From Bolinopsis microptera (taxonomy: Eukaryota; Ctenophora; Tentaculata; Lobata; Bolinopsidae), in the NCBI RefSeq assembly GCF_026151205.1, contig NC_087082.1, positions 2,260,001 through 2,324,000 of the forward strand: a stretch of DNA of 64,000 nucleotides, given 5' to 3'. The notes beneath the pieces are model-generated. The model saw nothing but the letters and a program-made list of their open reading frames with translations. It was not told the origin of the DNA and did no database searches. The position numbers were made by a program, and so were the translations under genes. Of this stretch, positions 22,988 through 40,301 are shown piece by piece (position 1 is the first letter of the stretch; every line of letters starts with the position of its first letter).

Positions 22988-23496
22988 TGGCGAAGTCCAC
23001 ACGCTACATTTATTCAACAATTTGTCCTCTTACGTACGTTGCTGCACGACTCTTATCGATTCTTATCTGATGTTTTGAATCAAATATATAGCCTTACTAC
23101 CTATCAGAGTTTAAGTTCGTTGTAGGCTACGTTCGAATTTTCGATTAAACATTAAATTCAAGCTATTTTACACTTAAAACTCTTACAGAAAGGTAAATAC
23201 TTTTTACGCTATTCGGATATCGCAGTTTTAATGTTAATAACATGTATTTCAAATGTATCCTTCAGTTATATCATCTGTTTAAATTATAGACTCAAGTGTT
23301 CTTATAGTTCCATCGTCAACCCCGCATACTCTGGAAAAACTGGCAAAACCGTTTAAGCTAAATCGTCATGAAAATTCTAGTGTCACGAAACATAATATCC
23401 GATCAATATTTATTATTTGTGAGTGAATAAATCTCATTTTCACATCATTCTTTTTGCCCAATTCTTTAAATAGTTCTCCGAACAATAGCTAACAAA

Positions 23497-23697
23497 ATGG
23501 CAACTGCTCCATTTCGACGGGAGCGGTTGATAGACCTTATAGACAACGATTGGCGAGAAGATGCCCTGCCAAGCAACGACATACCCGTTCCTGAAGATGC
23601 CTTACCAAATCAGAACGACACAGATGTGACTGCTGTAGAAAGTATTCAGGACCAGGAGTTCAAATGGACAGATACCGGACTCGGAGACGTCAGATGA
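23497..23697 (+). CDS. ANAPC13: Anaphase-promoting complex subunit 13
   Basis: Intronless gene of 66 residues with AAAATGG start context. It carries LIDLIDNDWRED, then acidic prolines (IPVPEDALPNQ), then ESIQDQEFKWTD, matching the conserved order of APC13: an N-terminal LIDDxWRxDxLP segment and a C-terminal ExxxKWTDL segment. APC13 is a small, largely extended subunit that stabilises the TPR scaffold of the APC/C ubiquitin ligase in the nucleus and cytoplasm. It is shorter than the human protein (74 residues from memory) because the tail after WTD is only seven residues. The start lies about 0.5-1.1 kb from the HADHA 5' end and 674 bp before the HADHB start codon. Confidence 0.85.
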   Translation: MATAPFRRERLIDLIDNDWREDALPSNDIPVPEDALPNQNDTDVTAVESIQDQEFKWTDTGLGDVR

Positions 23698-24170
23698 ACC
23701 TAATTCCTCACAAAATCTGCAATTAATTCAGATCAACGCAACCGATCTTACATAAATATATATCTTCCTTGATGTGATCAATTGCAACATTCGAATCTGA
23801 CTAAGCTGCATGGTGCTATCTGCAATGCACCACTGTTATATTGCGGTTCGACAAACGATGTTATTGAAGGAAGGTTTTACTTTTATTTATGTTTCTCACA
23901 GATTGTTTTTATCCCCGCAGCACACTTGTAACCGGATGTAGAACATGTATTTTAATGTATTCCAGTTACCACGTACTTATTATTATATTGAATATTGACT
24001 TTACTGCACAATTTACTGTAATGCTTCGAAAATTGAATATTTACTTGTTGTTTATGTTGCAAATTTCAGTTTATTATGTCAATTTCAGAATGTAGTGGAG
24101 CAGCTTATATTGATTATTGAGTAACCCCAGTAACTACCTTGAACTATCATTCCCATTTTCCAAGGGCAGT

Positions 24171-27100
24171 ATGTCAGTATTAGGACGTATCAGCCTTAAG
24201 CCCCAGAATCTTCTGAACATATCTCGTGCTGCATTCTCTTCGGCAAACAATGGTTAGTGAATGTCAATTAGAATAATCAAATTAATGCAATTACAGCGAG
24301 AAAAAAGCATGAATTTAAATTTTCTTAATTTTTAGTTTTAACTGTTTCTGTAATTTTTGCTGCAACCTCGCACCGCCAGTACGTGTTTTTAGAAGTGGAT
24401 TTAGTTCGGCCCCTCCTTTACAGTTACCATACACATTAAAATGAGTAAACTGATACCATTTGTCTACTTCAGATCCGTCACAGAACGTAGTGTTGGTAGA
24501 TGGAGTCCGAACACCTTTCCAAACATCCTGCAGTGGCTATGAGAAACTCATGGCACATGACCTTCAGAAGGTAAGTTACAGTTGCTGATTCTGCTGGGAC
24601 TTTCAGAAAACTTCTTTTCAACAAATGCAATAGGCTTAGTAAATTTTCACGTTAAGAAAGATTTAAAATGAGTACAAAAGGTAATGCCAGAGTTTAACAT
24701 GATTCGACTTTTTTGGGATCACCAGCAGAAAATGAGTTAAGTTTTACCTCTGACACGGTAAACTGTGTTACAGATGGCAATCAGTGGTCTGCTGAAGAGG
24801 ACGGGAGTAGAGCACAAAGACATTGATCACGTGATCTGCGGAACTGTTATCCAGGTACATTAACTTTACTCGCGGTATGCCCGTCTATTAGTCCTACTTT
24901 AAAATAAAAGTCCGTTTTGAGACAATAAAAGTCAAACCACCAAGCCGGGGCCTGGCTTAAACAGTCCATGTCGCGCCCTTCATAAAATTGTTTGCGGATA
25001 TACCTACATAAACAGTGACTTCACAGTGCATTATAGGGATTAAGGAATTAAGATTTGAACAACGTGAATGTTTTACTACATTTTTTCCCCGAAAATTAGT
25101 AGGCAGGTATGATCTTGTTACTCTTCATAACCGAATTACCGGTGATGAACTTTAGAGTGATGTTGTAAATTGAGAAGATGATCGTAAGAAAAGCTATGGG
25201 ATGAAACAAAAGATTGAGTTACATTTTCAAGGTTATTAAGTTACATTTAAATTAAACATTTCTTAACTGTCCTTCACCACAACTAAAACTCAAAAATTGG
25301 CAACTGTCCCCCTCCTATTTCTATTTTGTAACGAAGAGTTATGTATTGTGAGGATCCCAAGACCTTGCAACAATCTAGTGTTTTGAGCGTGCAACACTTC
25401 ACTAAACTTTCGTGCGTCAATGAAAACTTTCCTTCATCTCTGATTTCGTAAAATCCACACTAGAATATTGCATATTCCGTGTAAGTTTTAATACGTGTTT
25501 GTTGTAACACGTGTAAGTTAACAAGTGTGTACGGTAATTATTCTTCGTTCAAGTGCATGTTACTCGAGTTACGTTCCTAACTAGATTATTATTAACTCGA
25601 TTATTATAATTATAAACGGAGATAACATATTCCGAAGTAGAATAACCAGGTTGGTAGCAGAACTACCAGGTTGGTATTAGAACTACCAGGTTGGTAGCAG
25701 AACTACCAGGTTGGTAGCAGAACTACCAGGTTGTGTTAAACACGATTATGAAGCTTTAAATAACATCTAGAAGCTGGAATTTCTCGCCATTAGCAATATA
25801 CACGTCACACATAATGACAACTAATATATTCTGCATAATAGGCCTAGGGTACATCATGATCGAATGTAGAATGTACATTGTACTATTTTACTTTACGTAT
25901 AACATGAGTACTACTAGTGGGGGAGGGGAGGCAGATTAAAGTGAAAAAATGTAGAGCTGAGTGGTATCGGATAATTATATTCCACATTCTTTTCAGGAGC
26001 CTAAAACCAGCAACATAGCCAGAGAAGCGATGCTCGAAGCTGGACTTCCCGACACAATCCCAGCGCACACAGTAACACTTGCATGTATCTCCTCCAACGT
26101 AGCTATAACTGACGCCATGGGCATGATCAGGACTGGCGCGGTGGACAGCGTGATAGCTGGCGGTGTGGAGACCATGTCAGATGTTCCACTGAGGCTGAGC
26201 AGGAAGTTGAGGACCAGGCTCATTTCCATGAACTTGAAGAAGAAGAACAAGAGTATTGGTCAGATGGTTGGACACATGAGGGGGATCAAGTTAAAGGATG
26301 TTTTCGGTATCGAGGTACGAAACATTTTTAATATTTCAAATAGTTTTAATCTCAAATTTAATTGTTTTATAAAATTGTATAATTTCACCAATATTTTAAT
26401 ATGTTTTTTCAATCTGGCCAATTCTTGTAAACTAAAAACCTTCTCCGCACAGATGCCAGCGATAGCAGAGTTCAGTACCGGTGAAGTTATGGGACACTCT
26501 GCAGACCGTCTGGCTGCTTCGTTCAACGTGTCCCGTCTAGAACAAGACGAATACGCTCTCCGGTCCCACTCCCTCGCTGACAAGGCAACAAAAGAGGGGC
26601 TCCTTAGTGACGTTCTGACGGTCAAAGTGCCTGGTGTTGCTGAGAAAATTTCAACTGATAACACGATTAAATTGAACACGCTAGAAAAGATAAGCAAGTT
26701 GAAGCCCGCGTTTATAAAACCAAACGGCACAGTCACTGCCGCTAACAGCTCAGCTCTGACTGACGGAGCGTCCGCGTGTCTTATTATGAGAGAGGACAAG
26801 GCTCTTGCTCTGGGTTTCAAGCCTAAGGCTTATCTCCGGGAATATTGTTACGTGGCTCGTGACCCTAAGGAACAGCTTCTGCTCGGGTAAGTTTAGTCTA
26901 ATGTTCAAACTTCAATGTCCATTAGGTTTATTGTCTGGATCCTTGTTATTCTGACATTTGGTGTCGCTTACAATTCAACTTCAATAAATATCTGTCATAT
27001 TAAACTATTAAACACATTTTCAGTCCATCCTACGCAACAAACAAAGTTCTGGAGAGAGCTGGTTTGACAAAGGACGATATTGACGTGTACGAATTCCACG

Positions 27101-27837
27101 AGGCGTTCGCTGGACAGATCCTAGCAGTTCTTAACGCCCTTAAGAGCGAGAGCTTCTGTAAAAATTACATGGGCAGGAGTGAGGCGGTGAGTTGATGGTT
27201 GAGGATAAATATTTTTAAAGGCGATGGACAGGACTTTTGGACAATTTTTTAGGAACTTGATGAGATATTTGAGTCATCTACGGATCAATATGGTATTGAA
27301 TAGTATAATGACTCCCACTTACACTTAATGACGACCATCATATAAACAATTCATATTTCAGTTCGGTGAGATCCCCTTGGAGAAGTTTAACAATTGGGGC
27401 GGGTCCCTCTCCCTTGGTCACCCCTTCGGAGCCACAGGTGTCCGAATAACCACTATGGCAGCTAACCGACTGATCCACGAGGACGGACAGTTTGCACTTC
27501 TAGCTGCGTGCGCGGCTGGTGGTCATGTGAGTGCCATTTAATATCAGTCAAGTTTTTCTTCTTTCACTTATTTTTTAGTATGAGGAACATATTTTTGATT
27601 TCGTTGGCACTAATTGGAAAATCTTCGACTAAAAAAGTAATAAACAGCTGCTGTAAAATTAAAAATGTAATCTGAACCTGTGTTCTATGATAACAAAGGA
27701 TAGGAAGTAGCGAGGTAGTCTAATTGGCAGTAGTGCATAATTATTGTAATGACGCTTAATTGTCTTACCGTACTGTCGAATAACGTATTAATTTCTTTCA
27801 GGCGGTTGGACAGATCCTGGAGAGATACCCCTCTTAA
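24171..27837 (+). CDS. HADHB: Mitochondrial trifunctional protein beta subunit (3-ketoacyl-CoA thiolase)
   Basis: Performs the thiolytic last step of long-chain beta-oxidation, bound to HADHA at the inner mitochondrial membrane. Eight exons: 24171-24252, 24473-24570, 24774-24854, 25997-26314, 26453-26886, 27024-27186, 27362-27526, 27802-27837; total 1377 nt, 458 residues, complete. The first exon encodes a presequence ([20 protein letters not shown]) and exon 2 gives [10 protein letters not shown], the thiolase N-terminus. The nucleophile Cys117 is in VTLACISSN, the catalytic His412 in [14 protein letters not shown] and the acid/base Cys442 in [25 protein letters not shown] is the beta-subunit signature. 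All exon phases agree and no frame breaks were found. Human HADHB is slightly longer (474, from memory). Confidence 0.96.
25643..25737. repeat. Minisatellite in HADHB intron 3
   Basis: Five copies of a 20-bp unit ACCAGGTTGGTAGCAGAACT (one copy variant). Each unit junction forms the small inverted repeat CTACCAGGTTGGTAG. Confidence 0.85.
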
Positions 27838-28430
27838 TTGGTTATCCTACTTAACTAATCAGACTCGACATTTTAAATAGATTTTGTACATGTTGAACAC
27901 AAACCATCCTAATTTATAAATATAAGACTTTTGATTGTAAATCACCCGCAATTTTACGATATCGTATGTTGCAGATCTGCAGTCAAACTTTTCTTCTTTC
28001 ACCTTGACACGGCAAATAATGCATGAAGTTTGTCTTTCACCCAAATCAATAATATAATTAACTACTGTCCTCTGTGAGTCTTGATTTATTAATGTATTTA
28101 TAGAGTCCCTATGTTAGGATTTTGTTGATTCGATTAAATTACAATCCCGAAGTTAATTATATCGAGTCCTGAATTTTTGCCACTTATCTGGATCAGATGT
28201 TAATCATGAACTTAGTTAGTTAGAAGAATTTATGCTGTAATTTTCACGTTTTGGTATTAATGTTATTTAATCTCAGACTTTTACTTATAAATCTTCGTTC
28301 CACGCTCGAGTTCTACGGTTGGGGATGGATCGTTACCTGAGGACTTCAGGCTTAAGTATTCAAAAACCGAAGATATGGCGAAGTGACCCGTTATGGTATT
28401 GGTTAGGGGGGTTGGGATTAGGGTTTATAT
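27838..28430. other. HADHB 3' UTR and intergenic DNA
   Basis: AT-rich, unique-looking. No gene was found. Candidate polyadenylation signals ATTTATTAATGT and GATTAAATT near 28085-28135 would end the HADHB transcript. Confidence 0.4.
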
Positions 28431-29960
28431 TATGTAAAACCGTTTTGTACGGCTTCAAAACCATAAAAACCAAAGTCACGTGAAATTTTTGGGCGAGCGA
28501 ATTAGTAAGAGCTGAAGTGGCCGGTTGGCGCCGTTCAGTTCACAGTTGTCCATTGTTAATAGACTAGCCCTCAAGAGTCAAGCCCTGAGTGTGCTGTGCT
28601 ACTTCGTAGCACTTGCCTCGGACCATAAAATTTCGAGAAGAAAGCGGCGCGCACTACTTCGAAGAAATTTAGACGGGTAACATCCGTCAAGCCGTTCAGT
28701 GGATATGCCAGGACATAGGAGGAGTGATCACAACTCCCAGTCCCATATTTTGTTCGTGCAACCGTACCCGGATGCACCACATCACACATGAAAATTACTA
28801 ATCATGCATTGTAGCGCGATGCGTCACTGTGCCGCGCCGCGCACTCAATGAGGCTTCTCACAGCGATCTAGATTGTAGCGCGATGCGTTACTGTGCCGCG
28901 CCGCGCACTCAATGAGGCTTCTCTGGCTAGATCGGCGAGATGCGCTACTGTGCCGCGCCGAGCTGCCATGAATTTGGAATTGACATCGTCAATTAAATCA
29001 TGCATAGATAAAGATTTGGTCTTACTTAGTAAGATCGACCAAATCTATGCATGATTACTGAATAAGTTACTGGGCGGCGCTCAGTAAGGTAAATTTTGAC
29101 CATTGCTTTGACATACGTTGCATGCCACTTTTCGCGCGCGAAGCGCGCGCCGCCGAAGGGATATTGGGATACGAAACATGTATACGAAACATGTATCAAC
29201 CATTGCTAATGGTCTGGCCCGGCGCGCTAATATTTCGAGAAGAAAGCGGCGCGTGCTACTTCGAAGAAATTTAGACGAGTAACATCCGTCAATGTAAATT
29301 TGGTCCAGTGCAGCTAATCAATAAATGGAGCGCGCTTGTACCTCGTGGTGACCCCCACGGTCGCTTCACTTATATAGTGGCGTCTTCGACGCTACAGGGG
29401 GAGCCGCGCACTTCGTGCGCGGCGGGTCATACAACGTATGACAAGAGCGCGCCGGGTCAGTACTACTACTTTGTCTCACGTCGCGATCCTCACTTCAGGT
29501 ATAAACGTACCTATAGTAATGGCGAAAGCCACAATGTAGGCAAAGCCGCAGCAGCTGGCCCACGGCATGAGGAATTAAATGAGGCAACACCAATGATACC
29601 TGTACAATATTAATATTGTCGTTCATCGTTTTAGATTTTAAATCTCGTTCAAATATTATATTACGTTGTCATTATCAATATTTACCCGGATATCCGATCA
29701 ATTTCTAAATTTGTTCACTATCAGAGTGAAATTTGAATTAAAATATTGTCAATTTGTAACGTGGCAGGGTGGCTCAGTTGGTAGGTGATGGGTTGACACG
29801 TTGCAACCCCTTTTCGCGCGCGGCGGTCTCCGTTGTACGACCCGCCGCGCACGAGTGCACGGCTCCCCCTGTTGCCTGTATCGTAGAAACTCTATAGGGT
29901 GAAACGACGATGGGGGTCACGACGTGATACAAGGCCTCCGGCGCGTCAAATCTCCATTAA
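28431..29960. repeat. GC-rich mosaic repeat island 2
   Basis: Contains modules also present in islands 1 and 3: GTAAAACCGTTTTGTACGGC...GGGCGAGCGAATTAGTAA (28432-28510, right end of the 11547-12031 element), the GAGAAGAAAGCGGCGCGC block twice (28630-28690 and 29231-29291), and the GCCGCGCACTTCGTGCGCGG hairpin at 29402 with an inverted copy at 29831-29868. A 65-bp unit starting TTGTAGCGCGATGCGT is tandemly repeated at 28809-28935. The open frame at 29308-29613 is built of these modules and is not taken as a gene. At 29767-29781 TGGCTCAGTTGGTAG matches a tRNA A box, but no B box follows. Confidence 0.6.
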
Positions 29961-30480
29961 ACATGATAATGATTCCTCAGTCGCCGAGAACTGGACACTG
30001 GTCACATTGCACACGAGTTAAAGACTGAGAGTTGGTATAATTTATTTCAGATCCTGCTTCCTTTTCCATTTGCACACTTCATCATAATTTAACACGCATG
30101 ATCATACTATGTGATTTGTAAGGAAATGTACAAGTAAAATACGCTATATATGACTGTAATACATCAATGAAAATGGAAAAGCAATTATGGAGAAAAGATA
30201 ACAGTCAACATGAGACACTGAGACAGTCTCAGTTGAGTCATCTCTGAAATTCGAGAACTGAACTGCAATTTATTCAACCATCAAAAAGTCAAAATATGAA
30301 AATTTTTGGTCTGTACAGCAACAAAACTCTTCTGCAATCCCATTCTTTACATTTTAAACTAATAAAAAACTTTTACTGTAACATAAAACTTGGCAAAATC
30401 TTTCTGCATTCGATAAAAAATTATGCAGAAACAAGCCAATTATAAATTGCGTCAAATCGAGAGAAGCTAACAGCTACTTT
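29961..30480. other. Intergenic, 3' flank of PRPF4B
   Basis: AT-rich. Likely holds the PRPF4B 3' UTR (minus strand). Nothing else seen. Confidence 0.4.
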
Positions 30481-36840
<6,360 letters not shown>

Positions 36841-39557
36841 GACTTGCCTAGATAACAAGGCAGAATTATCAGTATACTGAAGCTACATACTCCTTCTCAA
36901 TGACAGACACATTCAAAAGTGTATTTTCTTCAGCTCATTCTCTTAAATTTTAAGCGTCCTTTATTATTAATATACTTTAATTCGCACAGAGTTTTAAACT
37001 AACACTTGATAACACCTTTAGCCATCTCAAGTGGTTGGATTATTCATGATGCGATGCCTCTGAAAGTAAGTTCAAACTCGAGTAAGAGAAGAAGAAAGTG
37101 TAAAATTACAATTGTAGTGGGAGATAATACTTCAACTGTTCGTTAGTCCATATCACCTGTGAAAAGGTAATTTATTAGAGCTTGTAATGTAAAATAACGT
37201 ATATTTTATGACCTGTTACTGTTACTGCTATTTGTCGGCAAATAAATCGAATCAAGTGTACAGATATGTTTAGTAGGTCGCCTATCAATACTGCACGTTA
37301 AAGTGCACATATAATACAGTGGCCGCCTAAACTATGTTACTCTCCAGTATATCACATTACCCACTTCACTAACTCTCAATGCATTAAGCATTATAATGCA
37401 AACTGCAAAGGTTGCAACATTCATCCATCAACAACTCTCTTAATATGTTCCACTTCTCAACATGGAAAAAGTCTCTCTGTATACGTAGGAAAAAACTTAA
37501 GTGTAGTGCTTTTAAGTGCCCTGTGCCATTAACTATGTTAATTTGCATTCAGGACATCCAAGTTAGACTGTCAAGATCTGCATGGAATGCAAACTAATGC
37601 AATGTCTAGACTTAAAATGAAGACTATTTACAGTCTACTGTTTCTGTTTACAACTTAGCATTAAATTGATGTGTCCTAGACTTAGATACACATACAGTAC
37701 CATAAGCTTACAATATAGGACACGTCATAGATAGCGTATGATCAGCTGCTGTTAACGTTCCTTCACCTGGTCATCTGAAGAGGTTAACCTTTATTGTAAA
37801 CAATCTCATGTCATGTTACATTCAATAAATACAGTAAGTAAGATATCAAGACAACCAACACAATTTACAATTAAAGATGGAAATTCAAAATGTATAGATT
37901 ATAAAATCCCGTAGCCAAAAATAACTTCAAATCAAATTGGAAATGCGAATGGATAAAATAACGTAAGCTGTAGAATGGGTACACAATATGAACGTAAGTG
38001 GTGGCTTAAAGTTGAAATACTGATACAGTATATTAGAATGTGTTAACTGTTTATTGTGTATGAAAAAGATAGTCGTATAACTGCGATAAAATTACCATTC
38101 TTACAGTGAGTCAGCTGTGCTGAATATAAACTTCTGAAAAAGTGATGTAATGAATAAATTAAATCTTAATAATGTAAATATTCACTAAGTCATACTAATA
38201 ATATCTAATAACATCTCACAATATAAATACGTCTACATATTGGCAGTTTAACAAAACAGTGTATTTTGTCCCATACAAACTAGCAGTTGGTTCAACAGAT
38301 GACAAGATGGTCCGGCAAATATCCACTCTGTTGATCCCCGAACGACTGCTTCATCTGACCACAAATATGTTGTAACCAGTTTTGAAGGATATCACGGTGG
38401 CAAAAGAGGGATTTGTACGGAATCTGGCAACTGAGCCGCTAGCGCTGAGCCAGCTCGCAACATCACTTGTCTCCATTATCTGATTTATCTTGGGTTATCA
38501 ACCTCACCAATTATCTTATCTTATCAGATCTTATCGGAATAACTTATCGACTACCATCAGCACTCTTATCAGTTACCACTTTCTTATCAGAACCGCTCTA
38601 AAAAGGAAAAATAGACTTTAGTTTGGCATAGTTACGGTTTGTTGACGTGTAGTGGGGCGCATTAACATGGCTAAGTGCTGGAAAAGAAACGTTAAGAAAT
38701 AATTAGCTCCATAGTTCTTAAATTCTTAAAGTTATTATAATAGGAGCTATAAAATTTAGTTTTTAATTTTCTGATTGAGCAGGTGTCGGATGTCTTTATG
38801 CAGAGGAGCTTTTGTTATTGAAATTCTAAACTATATTTTAAAGACATCGTGAACCTGCTATTAAGTAGTGTAGGAGGTTCTAAAATTGTAGAGTTTGTAA
38901 CTCTCATTTTTCAAATTTGATATTAGGAGGAACTAAGCCCCATTACATGTAACCTAATATCTTATAATCATTATCAAGCAAATCAGGTGAAACAAATGTT
39001 AGTTAGAAAATACAGGAATAAAATAAAATATAATTCTGCATACTGACAGTTCTGAGCGGCTACCACGGCGGTGGAGCGTCGTGAAAATATCATATAACAC
39101 ACAAAATGAGTCTAAACTGCCACAAGTCAGTTCAAGTTGTAAAACGTTCAAGCTATTAAATAATCACAAACAATAACAATGTTAGCCAGGGGTAATTTGA
39201 ATACAATTTTAGGAAATATCAGTAGCTCTACCGATCGACCGGGTCCTAGCCTTGCCTCAGCTGAAATTCGCCAAAAAATTTCCCACGCGTTTTTGTTATT
39301 CAAATAATTCCCGGCTGAATAAAGATATTTCCGGACTTTTCCCCAGCAAGGGTCTGGTTCTGGTCGATAAGTGAGTTCTAACAATCACTACATTGGAAAA
39401 AGGTCTTGTCCTTGATAGAAATAAATTACTACAACTAGACTCAAAAAGTCAATGTTCAAAGTTGAGTGCCAGCTCTAAAATGTATGCACAAAAATTGCAG
39501 ACATCATCGAGCCGTTAGAAATAGAATTCGTCACCATTTTTCAACTATACATACCTC
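36841..39557. other. PRPF4B upstream region and intergenic DNA, no gene seen
   Basis: Runs from the PRPF4B start to the stop of the next minus-strand gene. No recognisable coding sequence; an open frame at 39148-39384 (minus) has no motif I recognise. The one notable structure is a GATA-motif cluster (listed separately). Promoter elements of PRPF4B cannot be placed by eye. Confidence 0.45.
38470..38595. promoter_or_regulatory. Cluster of GATA-type motifs
   Basis: TTATC (GATAA on the minus strand) occurs about ten times in 120 bp, including three in direct succession at 38510-38525. It lies 1.6 kb upstream of PRPF4B and about 1 kb downstream of the next gene. It could be an enhancer bound by GATA factors or simply a degenerate TTATC tandem repeat. 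Confidence 0.35.
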
Positions 39558-40301
39558 TCAATTTGCAGCGATTTCTGCAGCAGATTTGCTGCTCTTGCTT
39601 TTCTTAGGACTCCTTGATCTGGATCGGGAACTGCTACTTCCACTGCCGGATCGGGACCGAGAACGCCTCCTTGAGGAACCCCGAGATCGTGACGAAGACT
39701 TTCTCCTCCGCCTATCTCTATCTCTAGATCTCGACCTAGACCTGTCCTTCTTTCCCTCTCTCCGGCACACATCCATGGTGAGCTCAGCACTGCCCTTCAG
39801 TTCTCTACATCGATAACACTCCCTGTTCCTCGCAAAGTTATTCTGCTTGCACCGACAACATGTCCAATCTCCTGGTCTAATCTCAAAGGGTCTCCCGTTT
39901 CGTTCACTGTAGTAATAAACAGTTCCGTCTCGTCCGATCCTGTACTCAGGGCCGCCTTGTTCTCGCCAATACTGGTCACTGTAACGGTTGTAGTGCCGAG
40001 ATCTCGAATCAGATCGGGATCTCCGTCTACGTCGGTCAGGTGATTTTGAACGATGTCTCCTGTCACGTGAGCGAGATCCTGAGCGGGACGACCTACGTGA
40101 TCGTTTTTCTTTAGATCTGGATCTGTCTTTAGACCTAGATCGGCGTTTTGACCTGGATCTGGATCTACTCTTAGATTTGGATTTTTCTTTGGATCTCTGT
40201 CTGTCTTCTGATTTTGATTTCTCCTTAGATTTGGATCTATCTTTATCAACCGTACCTCCTCTACTTCTCTCCTTCGATCTGGAGCGGGATTTAGAACCCA
40301 T
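39558..40301 (-). CDS. Arg/Ser-rich protein with one central RanBP2-type zinc finger
   Basis: 247 residues in one exon. Residues 1-100 and 185-240 are RS/RD-rich. Between them lies a compact region: tyrosines at 104-131, then GDWTCCRCKQNNFARNRECY (144-163) and C165, which fits the RanBP2 finger W-x-C-x2-C-x3-N-x6-C-x2-C exactly (Cys148, 151, 162, 165; Asn155). Such fingers in ZRANB2 and related proteins bind GGU in single-stranded RNA; RS domains recruit splicing factors. Nuclear splicing role is inferred. ZRANB2 itself has two N-terminal fingers, so this layout differs. The ATG is preceded by TTTATAGGGAGCTGAT, a possible acceptor, so an upstream exon may exist. The ORF ends AAEIAAN, followed by a GAG/GTATGT donor-like site. 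Confidence 0.78.
   Translation of the reverse strand: MGSKSRSRSKERSRGGTVDKDRSKSKEKSKSEDRQRSKEKSKSKSRSRSRSKRRSRSKDRSRSKEKRSRRSSRSGSRSRDRRHRSKSPDRRRRRSRSDSRSRHYNRYSDQYWREQGGPEYRIGRDGTVYYYSERNGRPFEIRPGDWTCCRCKQNNFARNRECYRCRELKGSAELTMDVCRREGKKDRSRSRSRDRDRRRRKSSSRSRGSSRRRSRSRSGSGSSSSRSRSRSPKKSKSSKSAAEIAAN

Noticed and set aside
29308-29613. 101-codon plus-strand ORF
   Set aside because: Made of GC-rich island modules found elsewhere in both orientations; no domain recognised. The last third (from 29499) could be an exon but has no partner.
29752-29815. Possible tRNA gene
   Set aside because: Only an A box (TGGCTCAGTTGGTAG) is visible; no B box, acceptor stem or anticodon arm.
39545-40249. Alternative minus-strand ORFs of 81 and 150 codons and a plus-strand ORF over the RS/zinc-finger gene
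   Set aside because: Out-of-frame shadows of the RS repeats; they lack the intact RanBP2 finger.
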